The notes: generated by a model not told the origin, from the sequence alone. Positions 15,972-25,539 are shown, counted from the stretch's first letter. The stretch: DNA of 32,177 nucleotides from Alphaproteobacteria bacterium (GCA_947478955.1 CANJXJ010000017.1:1-32177), one strand, 5' to 3'. Numbers and translations are program-made.

Positions 15972-16364
15972 AGTTGGTTATTGGGTGGCAATTAAAAAAG
16001 GCAAAGATTCTAGATTTCAACAATCGATTAAGAATTTTAATGCATTTTTATATGAACTTAGGGTTATTTGCAGGAAAAGCATCATTAGCGGTAGTAATGA
16101 CTGCATAGGCCCCATGTCACCAAGAGTTTAATGCTTAAACATAAAAGCAATTGCTTAAGTACAAAAGAAGCATAAAATAGAAAATTGACGACGCGTATAT
16201 CTAAAGAGGCTTATTTTAATAGGTTCTGTAATGCGCTTTTTCTCTAATTCTTACCCTCTAATCTGCAAAACATATAATACCTAATTTTATATATTATTAT
16301 TTTAATAAAATCTTAACTAATGGTTGTTACTGTATAAGTAAGATTACACAACTAGGTAGTTTTT
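15972..16364. other. AT-rich gene-free stretch before the second four-Cys gene
   Basis: In these 393 bases I see no convincing gene on either strand. The longest start-to-stop frame I noticed (18 codons near 16050) resembles a signal-peptide fragment but nothing follows it. GCTTAA recurs at about 16133 and 16151 around an AGCAATTGCT palindrome. The last 100 bases are very AT-rich and probably hold the promoter of the gene at 16365. Confidence 0.5.
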
Positions 16365-16937
16365 ATGAAAAAAATTTTATTGCAAGTATTTATAGTTTTA
16401 GTAGGACTAGGAGGGCTGAATGCAGGCCTTTTTAGCGGGTGTAAGGCATCCCTTGTAAAAGATGCTGCAAAAACCGGCGTGATTCCTATAAAGACAAAAA
16501 CTGCTTTAAATAAATGTATTACCGACCCAAAATTAGCGGCAGACAACCCTAATTTCGTGGCGGCATTGGACCACACTTGTACCACAGATGAAAAATTTAA
16601 AACCAAATTTAGCAAAGCTTGTGGGTTAGCAGCCAAGGCTGCTGGTGGAGAAGAAGAGGAAGAGGACACTTCAAGCAAAGGTCACGCCGGTAAAGGCAAA
16701 TCAGGTAAAGGCAGCGGTAATCACAGCAGTGAGGAGCACGATCACGAGAGCTCTAGTGAAAAAACTTGCACATGTATTTGCCAAACACCTGCACCTCAAG
16801 CACCTATACCTCAAGCCTCTATGCCTCAAGCACAGATGTATAGTCAGCCACAACCTGCTTATGATCCTTACTATGGTCAGCAACAACAGTATCAACAGCA
16901 ATACCAACAACAACAGTACGGTTACCCAGTTCAATAA
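16365..16937 (+). CDS. Secreted four-Cys protein with Gln/Tyr-rich tail
   Basis: A 190-residue exported protein of unknown function. The signal peptide (MKKILLQVFIVLVGLGGLNA) ends near residue 20. A helical module with Cys at 26, 51, 72 and 86 follows, ending FSKACG. Next come a charged linker (GGEEEEEDTSSKGHAGKGKSG, then EEHDHESSSE), a CTCIC cluster, and a Pro/Gln/Tyr-rich tail (QQQQYQQQYQQQQYGYPVQ). The segment F-x3-L-x2-(A/T)-C...F-(A/S)-K-(A/T)-C-G matches residues 228-253 of the protein at 10045, so I judge the two to be diverged paralogs. The tail is prion-like in composition. A terminator follows. It may be a surface, spore-coat-like or host-directed protein; none of these can be chosen from sequence. 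Confidence 0.8.
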   Translation: MKKILLQVFIVLVGLGGLNAGLFSGCKASLVKDAAKTGVIPIKTKTALNKCITDPKLAADNPNFVAALDHTCTTDEKFKTKFSKACGLAAKAAGGEEEEEDTSSKGHAGKGKSGKGSGNHSSEEHDHESSSEKTCTCICQTPAPQAPIPQASMPQAQMYSQPQPAYDPYYGQQQQYQQQYQQQQYGYPVQ

Positions 16938-16944
16938 ATTTAAC

Positions 16945-16990
16945 AAACCTTGAACGACGAGAGTAGAATTCGTCTTCAAGGTTTTCTATA
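16945..16990 (+). terminator. Likely Rho-independent terminator
   Basis: AACCTTGAACGACG (16946-16959) pairs with CGTCTTCAAGGTT (16971-16983) with one bulged base, followed by a short T-run (TTTTCTAT). It lies just after the four-Cys gene and before alr. Confidence 0.75.
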
Positions 16991-17021
16991 TTGTTTGTAG
17001 CTTTCTAATTTTAAGTCACAT

Positions 17022-18107
17022 ATGAGTCGCGGAGCTATAGCTGTTTTATCCTCTGAAAATTTAGTGCATAACCTTGAACAAATCAAAGCAGCAGCCCCAT
17101 CTAAGCCGTTAATAGCCATGGTTAAGGCAAATGCGTTTGGCCATGGAATTCGTTCTACCGCCGCTAGACTTGAGCGTCACGTTGATAATTTGGGGGTGGC
17201 CTCTATTGAAGAAGCGCTTGCCCTTAGGAAAATTGGCATCAAACGGCCTATTACTCTTATAGAAGGAGTTTTTGAGCCAGATGAATTGCTTATTGCTGCG
17301 TGCCAGCAGTTTCACGTAGTTTTTCATGATGTTATTCAATTAGAGTGGCTGAAAGGCTTAAGCTTGCCATTGCCCCTTGTGGCTTGGCTTAAGGTTGATA
17401 CGGGTATGGGAAGGCTTGGTTTTGCGGTAGAGGATGTTCCCCATGCACTTCGAGTATTAAAAGATTGTCCGTCGATTCAGCAACCAGTGGGTCTAATGTC
17501 GCACTTAGCTTGCGCTGATGATACAGAGCATCCATTAAATGCTGTGCAACTTCAGGCCTTTGCTGAATTAGCAAAAGGCTGGGAAGGGCCTAAAAGCCTA
17601 GCAAATTCAGCGGCAATATTTGCATATCCCCAAAGTCACTATGATGTGATTCGTCCCGGAATATGTCTGTATGGTGTGTCACCCATCAAAGGGAAAAAGG
17701 CTAGTGATTTTAATTTTAAACCGGTCATGACCTTGCAAACCCGTTTAATTTCTGTAAGAAAGCGAATGGCTAATGCCTTTATAGGGTATGGAGGGACATA
17801 CCAATGCGAAGAATCTATGAACGTTGGCGTTATTGCTATTGGCTATGGAGATGGGTATTTAAGGTCATTAGCCCCGAACACACCTGTTTTAGTAAATGGA
17901 AAAAAATGCCATTTGGTGGGGAGAATTTCTATGGATATGGCGGCAATTGACTTGCGTTCTTGTGATGATGCAAAGGTCGGGGATCCGGTTATTCTTTGGG
18001 GGGAAGGATTACCCATTGAAGAAATCACTGAAGGTTCATCAATTATTCCAAATGAGTTGCTAACAAGTGTGCAGTCACGAGTGACGTTTCATTGGACATT
18101 GGCTTGA
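17022..18107 (+). CDS. alr: Alanine racemase
   Basis: A 361-residue PLP enzyme that makes D-Ala for peptidoglycan. The PLP lysine lies in IAMVKANAFGHGI (K at about residue 34). RLGFAV and the catalytic-Tyr motif IGYGGTYQC (about 252-260) are present, as are VIAIGYGDGYLR and the GRISMDMAAIDL block of the C-terminal barrel. Slightly short but complete for the family. The ATG at 17022 follows the terminator of the previous gene, with a weak ribosome site, so the gene should have its own promoter. Possession of alr implies the organism makes its own cell wall. Confidence 0.94.
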   Translation: MSRGAIAVLSSENLVHNLEQIKAAAPSKPLIAMVKANAFGHGIRSTAARLERHVDNLGVASIEEALALRKIGIKRPITLIEGVFEPDELLIAACQQFHVVFHDVIQLEWLKGLSLPLPLVAWLKVDTGMGRLGFAVEDVPHALRVLKDCPSIQQPVGLMSHLACADDTEHPLNAVQLQAFAELAKGWEGPKSLANSAAIFAYPQSHYDVIRPGICLYGVSPIKGKKASDFNFKPVMTLQTRLISVRKRMANAFIGYGGTYQCEESMNVGVIAIGYGDGYLRSLAPNTPVLVNGKKCHLVGRISMDMAAIDLRSCDDAKVGDPVILWGEGLPIEEITEGSSIIPNELLTSVQSRVTFHWTLA

Positions 18108-18112
18108 AAAGC

Positions 18113-18144
18113 ACTCCCCGCCCCAAATTGGGTGGGGTTAGTTT
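18113..18144 (+). terminator. GC-rich hairpin after alr
   Basis: ACTCCCCGCCC pairs with GGGTGGGGTTAGT around a short CAAATT loop, followed by only a weak T-rich stretch (TTTAGGG). It is probably an intrinsic terminator for alr, though the T-run is poor. Confidence 0.55.
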
Positions 18145-18210
18145 AGGGTGTAAAATATTAAGAAATGATTTAGGTATATATTTTGTAAAAAAATATAATT
18201 GTGGCGAAAA

Positions 18211-18864
18211 ATGCAAAAAGTTTTTTGGGAAAATCCCTATCAACAACATTTAATTACCAAAGTTGCAGCGGTTGAGGGTAATCAAATTTTGTTAGAAGAA
18301 ACCATTGCCTATTCTTTTTCTGGTGGACAAGAAAGCGATAAAGCCTCTATCAATGGCATCACTATTATTGATTCAAAAATGGATGGGGGATTGATTACTT
18401 ATACATTGCCTGATGATCATGGAATTACTAAAGGTGAGCAGGTCGAAATGAAAATTGATTGGCCGCGTAGATACAGGCTAATGCGCTTACACTTTGCGGC
18501 TGAATTGGTACTTGAGATCGTGACGCAAAAGTTCAATTTTGAAAAAGTCGGTGCCCATATTTCAGAATCTAAATCCCGTATTGATTTTTTATGGGATCAA
18601 AATATTTCATCGACTTTTGAAACCATACTGGCTGCATACAACGCAATTATTGAAAGGGATATACCCATTCAAACTGGCTTTACAGACGTGGCAAGCCAAA
18701 AACGTTTTTGGAAAATTGATGGATTTGCCAAAGTTCCCTGCGGGGGAACCCATGTAAAATCAACAGGTGAAGTGGGCTTTGTAACGTTGAAACGCGTCAA
18801 TCTGGGCGGGGGTAAGGAACGAATCGAAATTCGTCTTGTGGATGATTCTGTGCTTGTTGCCTAA
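18211..18864 (+). CDS. alaX: Alanyl-tRNA editing protein (AlaX family) with an altered metal motif
   Basis: A 217-residue stand-alone editing protein, related to the editing domain of AlaRS, which clears Ser or Gly wrongly attached to tRNA-Ala. The N-terminal beta-barrel with AYSFSGGQESDKASI matches the GGGQPxDxG motif of long AlaX. The second metal motif is intact, C177-GGT-H181 within VPCGGTHVKSTGEVG. The first, normally H-x3-H, reads H94-FAA-E98: the second His is Glu. A Glu could still bind zinc. The start at 18211 (MQKVFWENP) is preferred to the TTG at 18199. It overlaps the convergent nucleotidyltransferase stop by four bases. Confidence 0.85.
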   Translation: MQKVFWENPYQQHLITKVAAVEGNQILLEETIAYSFSGGQESDKASINGITIIDSKMDGGLITYTLPDDHGITKGEQVEMKIDWPRRYRLMRLHFAAELVLEIVTQKFNFEKVGAHISESKSRIDFLWDQNISSTFETILAAYNAIIERDIPIQTGFTDVASQKRFWKIDGFAKVPCGGTHVKSTGEVGFVTLKRVNLGGGKERIEIRLVDDSVLVA

Positions 18865-19484
18865 AAGTTATCACTTGAGAAAATTTTTTCAAAAAGTCCT
18901 TGAGCACTTTTTAAATAATCTTCACTCCACAACTGCTTAAGATCGTTGTAAAAATCAGCATCCTGCTTTTCAATAATTGGCAATGCCCTGTAAAATGAAA
19001 CCGTCCATTTGCAGTTTTTTTCAAACCAATAGCGAACAGTGCGTTCATAAAAATCACCCAAATAGTAGTTTCTCACCATGGGGTTTTCGCCTCGATTAAT
19101 AATTCGATCAAGCAGTCGTTTTGTATAGTTGAAACGGTTATCCCATTCTTCATTGGTTAATGGGTTTGGTTTTTGTAAAAATTTAGCATGGGTTTGTTCA
19201 CAGAGCTTTGATGCAATGGTATCTCCATCATCAAATAAAATTTCTATTGGCCAAATAGGAACGTGACCTGAAGTTTCAATGATCTGTTCATTAAGGTCTA
19301 TTCCATAAACATCTAACGAACATCCGTTATACGTGTGTGGAGTGATTTTTTTTGGATCAGATTTTACCAAGACTAGGTCATAATCACTAGTGGGGACATA
19401 ATCACCACGCACCCTAGAGCCATGCATAAGTATGGCTTTGGGATTATATGCTTGGATTAGATATGCAGTGATTTTATCTATCAT
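18861..19484 (-). CDS. Nucleotidyltransferase-domain protein
   Basis: A 207-residue protein of the Pol-beta nucleotidyltransferase superfamily. The motif H21-G22-S23-R24 followed by S33-D34-Y35-D36 is the G-S-x9-D-x-D catalytic signature, with a third acidic residue possible in LDVYGIDL (about 57-64). The C-terminal half is helical, with many aromatic residues (NYYLGDFYERTVRYWFEKN), and may bind substrate. No HEPN partner gene lies beside it, which argues against a MNT/HEPN toxin-antitoxin pair. Substrate unknown; it could be a kanamycin-resistance-like or regulatory transferase. It is divergent from the hydrolase at 19550 with a 65-base shared promoter region. Confidence 0.75.
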   Translation of the reverse strand: MIDKITAYLIQAYNPKAILMHGSRVRGDYVPTSDYDLVLVKSDPKKITPHTYNGCSLDVYGIDLNEQIIETSGHVPIWPIEILFDDGDTIASKLCEQTHAKFLQKPNPLTNEEWDNRFNYTKRLLDRIINRGENPMVRNYYLGDFYERTVRYWFEKNCKWTVSFYRALPIIEKQDADFYNDLKQLWSEDYLKSAQGLFEKIFSSDNF

Positions 19485-19549
19485 CGCTAATAAGTAGCCG
19501 CTTATTTTTAAAAATGGTAGGGTGCTTGTAAATTATTATCAATGCTTTT

Positions 19550-20665
19550 ATGAACAACTTTTCTATGATCTCTCTCCGTTTGCTCATGTTGTTTTATTTT
19601 GCATCGTCTTTTGCGGCAGTTGATGCATCACAACAGATGTTGTTAAAACTTAAGGGTTTTATAAGCAACATTGAATCTCAAAAAAGTAGTGTACAAGGCG
19701 GCGCCGTCGCAATTTTATATAAAGGTCAGGTGATTTACAAAACAACGTTTGGTCATCAAAAAGGAAGCACCGGGGGTATTACTGAACATACTTTATTTCC
19801 TTTGGCTTCTTCTTCAAAACCTATTTCGGCAATAGCAATTGCCTTAATGGTTGATCAAGGACTTTTAAGTTTTGATGAAAAATTCACTTTGCCCTATATA
19901 AAATCTCCTATAAACCTGGTTCATCTGATGAGCCATACCACAGGTTATCAATTTCGTGGCGATGCTGAAATCGAACAAGGACTCACCCGTCAAAAACTTT
20001 TCAATGTACTGAAAAAGTTGCAACCCAAAACTAAGCCAGGAAATAGTTATTTTTACAGCAACGCAATTTTTAGCATGGTTGAAGAAGCGTTGAACAAAAA
20101 GAAATTAAGCTTAGAAAAAGCTATAGATAATTTGTGTACAGCCCTTGGCACAAATGAGGTGAAACTATCCGTGGATGCAAACCAAGAATTGGCCTATCCC
20201 CATTCTAAAAAAATGGTTGATGGGGTGGATGTTATCACCGCATTACCCTTTCCGCCCTATTATCCCAAAACAGTTCCGGCATCTGCTGGAATTTTTGCAT
20301 CAATTAATGGAATGATTGAAATCTACAAACTTTGTTTTGGCTATAGGCCTGACCTCATTTCCCCCGCAACGTTGAAGCGTATGTTCACAGAGGTTAGGTC
20401 AAACCATGAAATTTTTAAATGGCGACTGAAGTTCCCGGTTGATGCGAAAAATGTAGAGTCAACTTATGCACTTGGATGGCGTGTGCTTAAGGTTAAAGAT
20501 AGGCCGGGGAAAGACCTGATTTTTCATTCAGGTGCCATTAATGGGATTCGGTCATTTATTGGGTTTATACCCTCTGAAGACATTGGCATTATCGTTTTGA
20601 CAAACCAAGATGGTAGATTTTCCACAGAGACCGGCATGGCCCTATGGGGAGAATTTTTCGATTGA
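19550..20665 (+). CDS. Exported serine beta-lactamase-like hydrolase
   Basis: A 371-residue member of the class C beta-lactamase/DD-peptidase/esterase family. A signal peptide ends near residue 23 (FASSFAA). The nucleophile motif S87-x-x-K90 lies in FPLASSSKPISA, the second motif Y169-S-N171 in YFYSNAIF, and the third is H-S-G in LIFHSGAINGIR (about 328-339). HLMSHTTGY (125-133) is the usual family landmark. The fold and catalytic residues are complete. The substrate could be a peptidoglycan peptide, an ester or a beta-lactam; sequence alone cannot tell. The next gene encodes a TipA-type drug-sensing regulator on the same strand 70 bases on. Confidence 0.9.
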   Translation: MNNFSMISLRLLMLFYFASSFAAVDASQQMLLKLKGFISNIESQKSSVQGGAVAILYKGQVIYKTTFGHQKGSTGGITEHTLFPLASSSKPISAIAIALMVDQGLLSFDEKFTLPYIKSPINLVHLMSHTTGYQFRGDAEIEQGLTRQKLFNVLKKLQPKTKPGNSYFYSNAIFSMVEEALNKKKLSLEKAIDNLCTALGTNEVKLSVDANQELAYPHSKKMVDGVDVITALPFPPYYPKTVPASAGIFASINGMIEIYKLCFGYRPDLISPATLKRMFTEVRSNHEIFKWRLKFPVDAKNVESTYALGWRVLKVKDRPGKDLIFHSGAINGIRSFIGFIPSEDIGIIVLTNQDGRFSTETGMALWGEFFD

Positions 20666-20735
20666 ATTATAGATGTAAAAAAACCTCTTGAGCCTATAGC
20701 TGCTATATCCCCTATCTTGAAAATACGGAGGAAGA

Positions 20736-21677
20736 ATGATGACCCATTGGTACGTAAAAGACTTAAGCACGCTTACAAAAGTGTCGGTGCAAACCTTGCA
20801 TTACTACGACAAAATTGGCCTGCTAAAGCCTAGCATACGACTGGAGAATGGGTATCGTCTGTACTCTGAGTTTGATTTATTAAAACTACAGCAGATTTTG
20901 GCATTGAAATTTTTTGGTTTTGGTCTGGTTCAGATTAAAACGTTGCTAGCTGGTAATGTGGATATGATTGAACATTTTTTAGTGCAGTCACAGCTTTTAC
21001 AAAAAAAAGCAGCTGCGTTAATTGAAGCAAGCAATACGTTACAAAGCATACTATCTGATTGTGGTGATGATAAATCTGTATCTTGGAAAACAATTATTAA
21101 ATCGATAGAGGTATATCAGATGACACAACACCTTGAACATTCTTGGGTTAAAGACATCTTCACCCCAGAAGAATTGAAACAATACGCGGCTTTTGAAACA
21201 GAGTGGAAAAATAATTCAACTGAAGAAGACAAAGCTGAATTTGAAAAAAACTGGGCGAATTTAGTAGCCCAAATTAGCAGTAATCTTGACAACAACCCAG
21301 AATCTGCAATTGGCATTACCCTTGGGGAAAGGTGCATGTCGCTAATTAATGGAGTGTATGGCAAAAAATACGCGCATTTGCGGACTAAAAAATTTGAAAA
21401 GGGTTTTGGTGAAGGAAAAGGTCTGGAAGAAGTAGGATTAACACCTGCCACTGTAGCTTGGCTGGACAAAGCAATAGATGCCTACTGGCATCATCGTATT
21501 TATAGGATTTTGGATAAAGTAGGGGCAGAGCCCCATGACACAATTTTAAAGCTTTGGAATGATGTGCTTGATGATATGTACGGAGAAGATAATGCCCGTA
21601 AGGCAGAGATTTATCCTATCGCACTTGCTGATGAAAAAATCAGTCAGCCAGCAAAAGATTGGTTGAAAAAACTATAG
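20736..21677 (+). CDS. MerR-family regulator with TipAS-type ligand domain
   Basis: A 313-residue regulator. Residues 5-70 are a MerR winged helix (VKDLSTLTKVSVQTLHYYDK, IGLLKP, ENGYRLYSEFDL), followed by a dimer coiled coil to about 105. The C-terminal half (about 145-300) matches TipAS, the antibiotic-recognition domain first known in Streptomyces TipA: FTPEELKQYAAFE, DEAEF-like acid residues, and a helical region with GxGxEGKG-like EGKGLEEVGLTP. MerR-TipA proteins bind large peptide drugs and activate their own and nearby genes. A strong GGAGGAAG ribosome site precedes the start; ATG at 20739 is an alternative. A terminator follows. Confidence 0.88.
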   Translation: MMTHWYVKDLSTLTKVSVQTLHYYDKIGLLKPSIRLENGYRLYSEFDLLKLQQILALKFFGFGLVQIKTLLAGNVDMIEHFLVQSQLLQKKAAALIEASNTLQSILSDCGDDKSVSWKTIIKSIEVYQMTQHLEHSWVKDIFTPEELKQYAAFETEWKNNSTEEDKAEFEKNWANLVAQISSNLDNNPESAIGITLGERCMSLINGVYGKKYAHLRTKKFEKGFGEGKGLEEVGLTPATVAWLDKAIDAYWHHRIYRILDKVGAEPHDTILKLWNDVLDDMYGEDNARKAEIYPIALADEKISQPAKDWLKKL

Positions 21678-21680
21678 AGA

Positions 21681-21712
21681 GAGCGGGCTGTAATTGCCCG
21701 CTTTCTTACTTA
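21681..21712. terminator. Bidirectional terminator between convergent genes
   Basis: AGCGGGC (21682-21688) pairs with GCCCGCT (21696-21702) around TGTAATT, followed by TTCTTACTT. It begins 4 bases after the MerR stop and overlaps the end of the convergent AI-2E gene, so it may serve both. Confidence 0.85.
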
Positions 21713-22734
21713 CATTCTTTCCAAATCGCTCGCACCACGGTGCTAATAATCGCTGCTGCGGGCAGGGCCAGTACGATGCCAAAAAAGCCAAACCAAGTGG
21801 CGCCAGCAAGCAAACTAAATAAAATCCAAACCGGGTGCACGCCAATGCGGCCGCCAACAAAGCGTGGCGTTAAGAAATTCCCTTCAATTGCTTGTACAAC
21901 CAAGAATACCAACCCTATGGAAAGTAAGGGGTTCCAGGTGCCACTATCACTTAAATGAATAAGCGTGCTCAACAAAAAGCCAATCAGTGCGCCGATGTAG
22001 GGAATAAATGAAATACAGCCGGTAAAGATGCCCACAAAAACAGCATTTTTAAGGCCGACTATAAGTAACCCCACCGAATATAAACCAGCCAAGATAAGGC
22101 ATACTAGCATTTGCCCGCGGGCATAACTGGACAGGTTTTGATCAATAACCTGGCTGTAGTGAATAATTTTGTTGGCACTTTTGGTTGGTAAAAGAGATTG
22201 CATCACTTCCATAAAACGTGGCCAATCTTTTAAAATATAAAACATCACAACAGGGGTTAATACAACGAGGGATACCACGTTAGCTAAAGCCAAACCGTTA
22301 CTGAGAACATTAATAATAAACTGAATCATCCACGTCATGATGCTGCCAAATTGGCCACTGATTTGGGTTTTGATTTTGGCGATGTCTTCAGGAGGTAAGC
22401 GTTCCGCAGCAAAATCAAGCACAGGGTTGATCAGGCTGTAAAAATGCTGAACAAGGGCTGGCATGTTTCGTGATAGAAGAATAAATTCTTTTTGCAAAAA
22501 GGGAACGGCTACCATCATTAACATGCCCAAAAGCAAAAGCACCCCAAGGATTATTAATAGGGCGCCAACTCCTCTGGGGATTCTTACTTTGGTAAGTGCT
22601 GTTACCGGATTATTTAAAATATATGCTCCAATAATGCCGGTGATGAAGGGGACCAAAATTGTGCCTAAGCTATTCAGGGCAAAGCCTAGTAATACAACAC
22701 CGATTATGACTAAAAGCGGTAGGGGGTTTTTCAT
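21706..22734 (-). CDS. AI-2E transporter family permease (PerM/YdiK-like)
   Basis: A 342-residue inner-membrane protein with about eight helices in the family's layout. Two or three N-terminal helices (PLLVIIGVVLLGFALNS, GVGALLIILGVLLLLG) are followed by a soluble loop (about 85-150). Then comes the C-terminal half with ILKDWPRFME (about 169-178), GCISFIPYIGALIG (about 236-249) and the conserved E-G-NFLTPRFVGGRIGVHPVW region (about 284-305). The family includes the AI-2 exporter TqsA and Na+/H+ antiporters, but most members have no known substrate; there is no quorum gene here to suggest AI-2. Confidence 0.9.
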   Translation of the reverse strand: MKNPLPLLVIIGVVLLGFALNSLGTILVPFITGIIGAYILNNPVTALTKVRIPRGVGALLIILGVLLLLGMLMMVAVPFLQKEFILLSRNMPALVQHFYSLINPVLDFAAERLPPEDIAKIKTQISGQFGSIMTWMIQFIINVLSNGLALANVVSLVVLTPVVMFYILKDWPRFMEVMQSLLPTKSANKIIHYSQVIDQNLSSYARGQMLVCLILAGLYSVGLLIVGLKNAVFVGIFTGCISFIPYIGALIGFLLSTLIHLSDSGTWNPLLSIGLVFLVVQAIEGNFLTPRFVGGRIGVHPVWILFSLLAGATWFGFFGIVLALPAAAIISTVVRAIWKECK

Positions 22735-22764
22735 TGGTGCCTCTTTAAAACTGAATGGTAGCAG

Positions 22765-22920
22765 TGGATCCTCTGGTCAAGCCAGAGGAAAACTGAGAAA
22801 GGGTAATGCCGCCTAGTAGTTTCCCTACGACTTGATCGTAGGGTCCAGTGCTTATCGTCAATATTTTTTTGCAAAGCCCTATAATGGTTTGTTTCACTGA
22901 ATCCCCTCCTTCGAGGGGGT
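22765..22920. repeat. Three different palindromic repeats between the permease gene and clpB
   Basis: The 213-base gap holds (i) a copy of the 35-bp repeat, with hairpin CCTCTGG-TCAAG-CCAGAGG (22765-22800), matching 4381-4481; (ii) CCCTACGA-CTTGA-TCGTAGGG (22823-22843); (iii) CCCCTC-CTTC-GAGGGG (about 22903-22918), followed by GTGAC. Three kinds of hairpin in one gap suggest this is a favoured insertion spot for small repeats. Confidence 0.8.
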
Positions 22921-22947
22921 GACAAAATTGAATAAACCCATCACTCA

Positions 22948-25539
22948 CTAAGCAGCCTGTTGTTCTTGGTTTTGCATTATCACTAGTGCATCATCCTTTT
23001 GGCTTAAAATCAACTGTTCACCCGTTTTAACCCTGCCTTCTAAAATTTTTAATGCCAGCGGGTCTTGTACTGATTTTTGAATCACGCGCTTTAACGGGCG
23101 TGCGCCATAAACCGGATCATACCCTTGATTAGCAAGCCAAGTGGTAGCTGATGGTTCCCAGGTTAGCATCAATTGCCTGTCTTCAAGGCGCTTTGCTAAT
23201 TGCTTTAATTGAATTTCCACAATCTTTTCCATGTCTATTTTTTGCAAGCGATTAAAGATCAGAATTTCATCTAAACGGTTTAAAAATTCTGGACGGAAAG
23301 CTGCCCGTACGGCATGCATCACTTCATCACGTACTTTGGGAATAATCACGCTTTCGCCGTCGGGTTGATGAGCTAAAGCATCTGACCCCAGGTTTGAGGT
23401 AAGAATGATAATTGAATTTTTAAAGTCTACTTTTCTCCCTTGAGAATCCGTTAAGCGACCATCATCTAAAACTTGTAGAAGGATATTGAAAACATCTCGG
23501 TGGGCTTTTTCCACTTCATCAAACAAGATAACCGAATAAGGCCGGCGACGAATGGCTTCGGTAAGCTCTCCGCCTTGTTCATAGCCTATATAGCCAGGAG
23601 GGGCGCCAATAAGCCTAGCAACGCTATGTTTTTCCATATATTCAGACATATCGATGCGTACCATGTTTGATTCGTCGTCAAACAAGAATTCCGCCAAGGC
23701 TTTACATACTTCGGTTTTTCCGACACCTGTGGGGCCTAAGAAAAGGAATGAACCCATTGGGCGATTGGGGTCCCCTAAGCCTGCCCTGGAACGCCTTACC
23801 GCATTACCAATGGCAGTAATGGCATCTTCTTGTCCTATTACACGTCTGTGCAGGTGTTCTTCAATGTTTAAAAGTTTTGATTTCTCACTTTCTAACATTT
23901 TCTCAACAGGAATGCCCGTCCAGCGAGAAACCACTAAAGCAATATCTTCAGCTGTAATTTGTTCTTGTACACCAACTTTATTATCAGATGGCTGCAAGGC
24001 ATCAAGGTTACTTTGTAAGGTTGGCAGTTGCCCGTACATAATTTCGCTGGCTCGGGCTAGGTCACCACGTCGTTGGGCAATTTCTGCATCGGATTTTAAT
24101 TTATCAATTTCAGCTTTTAATCGTCTGGTTTCAGAAATTGATTTTTTGTCCTTTTGCCAAATTACGGAAAGAGTTTGGGATTTTTCTTCCAATTCCGCCA
24201 ATTCAGCTTCTAATTTTTCTAGGCGATCTTTTGAAGCAGCGTCTGTTTCTTTTTTTAAGGCTTCTTTTTCAATTTTCAATTGAATAATGCGCCTGTCTAA
24301 TTCATCAATATCTTCAGGTTTTGAGTCCACAATCATTCGCAGGCGGCTGGCAGCTTCATCCATGAGATCAATAGCTTTATCAGGCAAGAAGCGATCACTG
24401 ATGTAGCGATTTGAATACGTACAAGATGCCACGATAGCGCTGTCACTAATGCGGATGCCGTGGTGTAATTCATACTTTTCTTTAAGCCCGCGTAGTATAG
24501 AGATACTATCTTCAACGCTTGGTTCTTCAACCATAACCGGTTGGAAACGCCGGGCCAGTGCGGGGTCTTTTTCAATATGCATACGGTATTCATCGAGCGT
24601 TGTCGCGCCGATGCAATGCAGGTCCCCCCTAGCTAAAGCTGGTTTTAGCATGTTAGATGCGTCCATTGCTCCATCAGTTTTTCCAGCACCGACTAAGGTG
24701 TGTAGCTCGTCAATGAATAAAATGACATCGCCTTCGGCCTTGGTGATTTCAGCAAGAACTGCTTTTAGGCGTTCTTCAAAATCGCCACGAAATTTGGCAC
24801 CTGCCAGTAATGCCCCAAGGTCCAATGCCATCAGCCTTGTATTTTTCATTGATTCTGGAACATCACCATTGACGATGCGCAACGCAAGTCCTTCAACAAT
24901 GGCGGTTTTGCCAACCCCTGGCTCACCGATAAGAACCGGATTATTTTTTGTGCGACGGGTTAACACTTGAATAGTACGACGTATTTCTTCATCACGGCCA
25001 ATAACCGGATCAAGCTTTCCCGCTCTAGCCACGTCGGTTAAATCTCGCGCATAGCGTTCTAGTGCTTCTAAGTTTTCATCAGCAGTTTGGGTATCCATAC
25101 TTTGGCCCTTTCGCATATCATTAATAATGGTATTGAGTTTTGATGGTGAAATATTATGTTTTTCAAAAAGCTCCTTGGTGGGAGAGATCACACTCAACGC
25201 AAGGATGACCATATCTATGCCAGTGTATTTGTCTTGAGCTTTTTTTGAATTCTCTTGAGCGGTTTCTAAAACCTGAGCTAGCTCACGGGATAAGTACATC
25301 TGACCAGCGGCACCCTCAACTTTGGGGAAACGCTGAATTTCTTTAGCGCAGGTCTCTTTTAAATCTTTTAAGTTTACGCCTGTTTTTTCTAACAGGCGTG
25401 AGCCTACATTATTCGACGATTCTAGGAGCGCGTGCAGTACGTGCCACGGGCTTAGTTGTTGGTGCTGGTTTGTCAACGCTTGGTTCTGCGCTGTCTGCAG
25501 CGCTTGTTGCATCGATTGGGTAAACATTTCGGGATTCAT
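22948..25539 (-). CDS. clpB: ClpB disaggregase (Hsp100)
   Basis: An 863-residue AAA+ chaperone that pulls apart protein aggregates with DnaK. The N-domain repeats occupy about 1-145. NBD1 has Walker A GEPGVGKT and Walker [21 protein letters not shown]. The ClpB-specific middle coiled coil (about 400-525, long Glu/Lys/Arg helices) distinguishes it from ClpA/C. NBD2 has [20 protein letters not shown] and a sensor-2 region near the end ([11 protein letters not shown]). I chose ATG at 25539 (MNPEMFTQ) because GGAGGGG lies 7 bases upstream. Its first ~43 codons overlap the 3' end of DUF4167 in another frame. Confidence 0.96.
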   Translation of the reverse strand: MNPEMFTQSMQQALQTAQNQALTNQHQQLSPWHVLHALLESSNNVGSRLLEKTGVNLKDLKETCAKEIQRFPKVEGAAGQMYLSRELAQVLETAQENSKKAQDKYTGIDMVILALSVISPTKELFEKHNISPSKLNTIINDMRKGQSMDTQTADENLEALERYARDLTDVARAGKLDPVIGRDEEIRRTIQVLTRRTKNNPVLIGEPGVGKTAIVEGLALRIVNGDVPESMKNTRLMALDLGALLAGAKFRGDFEERLKAVLAEITKAEGDVILFIDELHTLVGAGKTDGAMDASNMLKPALARGDLHCIGATTLDEYRMHIEKDPALARRFQPVMVEEPSVEDSISILRGLKEKYELHHGIRISDSAIVASCTYSNRYISDRFLPDKAIDLMDEAASRLRMIVDSKPEDIDELDRRIIQLKIEKEALKKETDAASKDRLEKLEAELAELEEKSQTLSVIWQKDKKSISETRRLKAEIDKLKSDAEIAQRRGDLARASEIMYGQLPTLQSNLDALQPSDNKVGVQEQITAEDIALVVSRWTGIPVEKMLESEKSKLLNIEEHLHRRVIGQEDAITAIGNAVRRSRAGLGDPNRPMGSFLFLGPTGVGKTEVCKALAEFLFDDESNMVRIDMSEYMEKHSVARLIGAPPGYIGYEQGGELTEAIRRRPYSVILFDEVEKAHRDVFNILLQVLDDGRLTDSQGRKVDFKNSIIILTSNLGSDALAHQPDGESVIIPKVRDEVMHAVRAAFRPEFLNRLDEILIFNRLQKIDMEKIVEIQLKQLAKRLEDRQLMLTWEPSATTWLANQGYDPVYGARPLKRVIQKSVQDPLALKILEGRVKTGEQLILSQKDDALVIMQNQEQQAA

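Noticed and set aside
18861-19484. Toxin-antitoxin MNT/HEPN pair
   Set aside because: The nucleotidyltransferase is larger than MNT antitoxins and no HEPN gene is adjacent.
23654-24283. 209-residue plus-strand frame opposite clpB
   Set aside because: Antisense to highly conserved ClpB motifs; Ser-rich make-up is typical of shadow frames.
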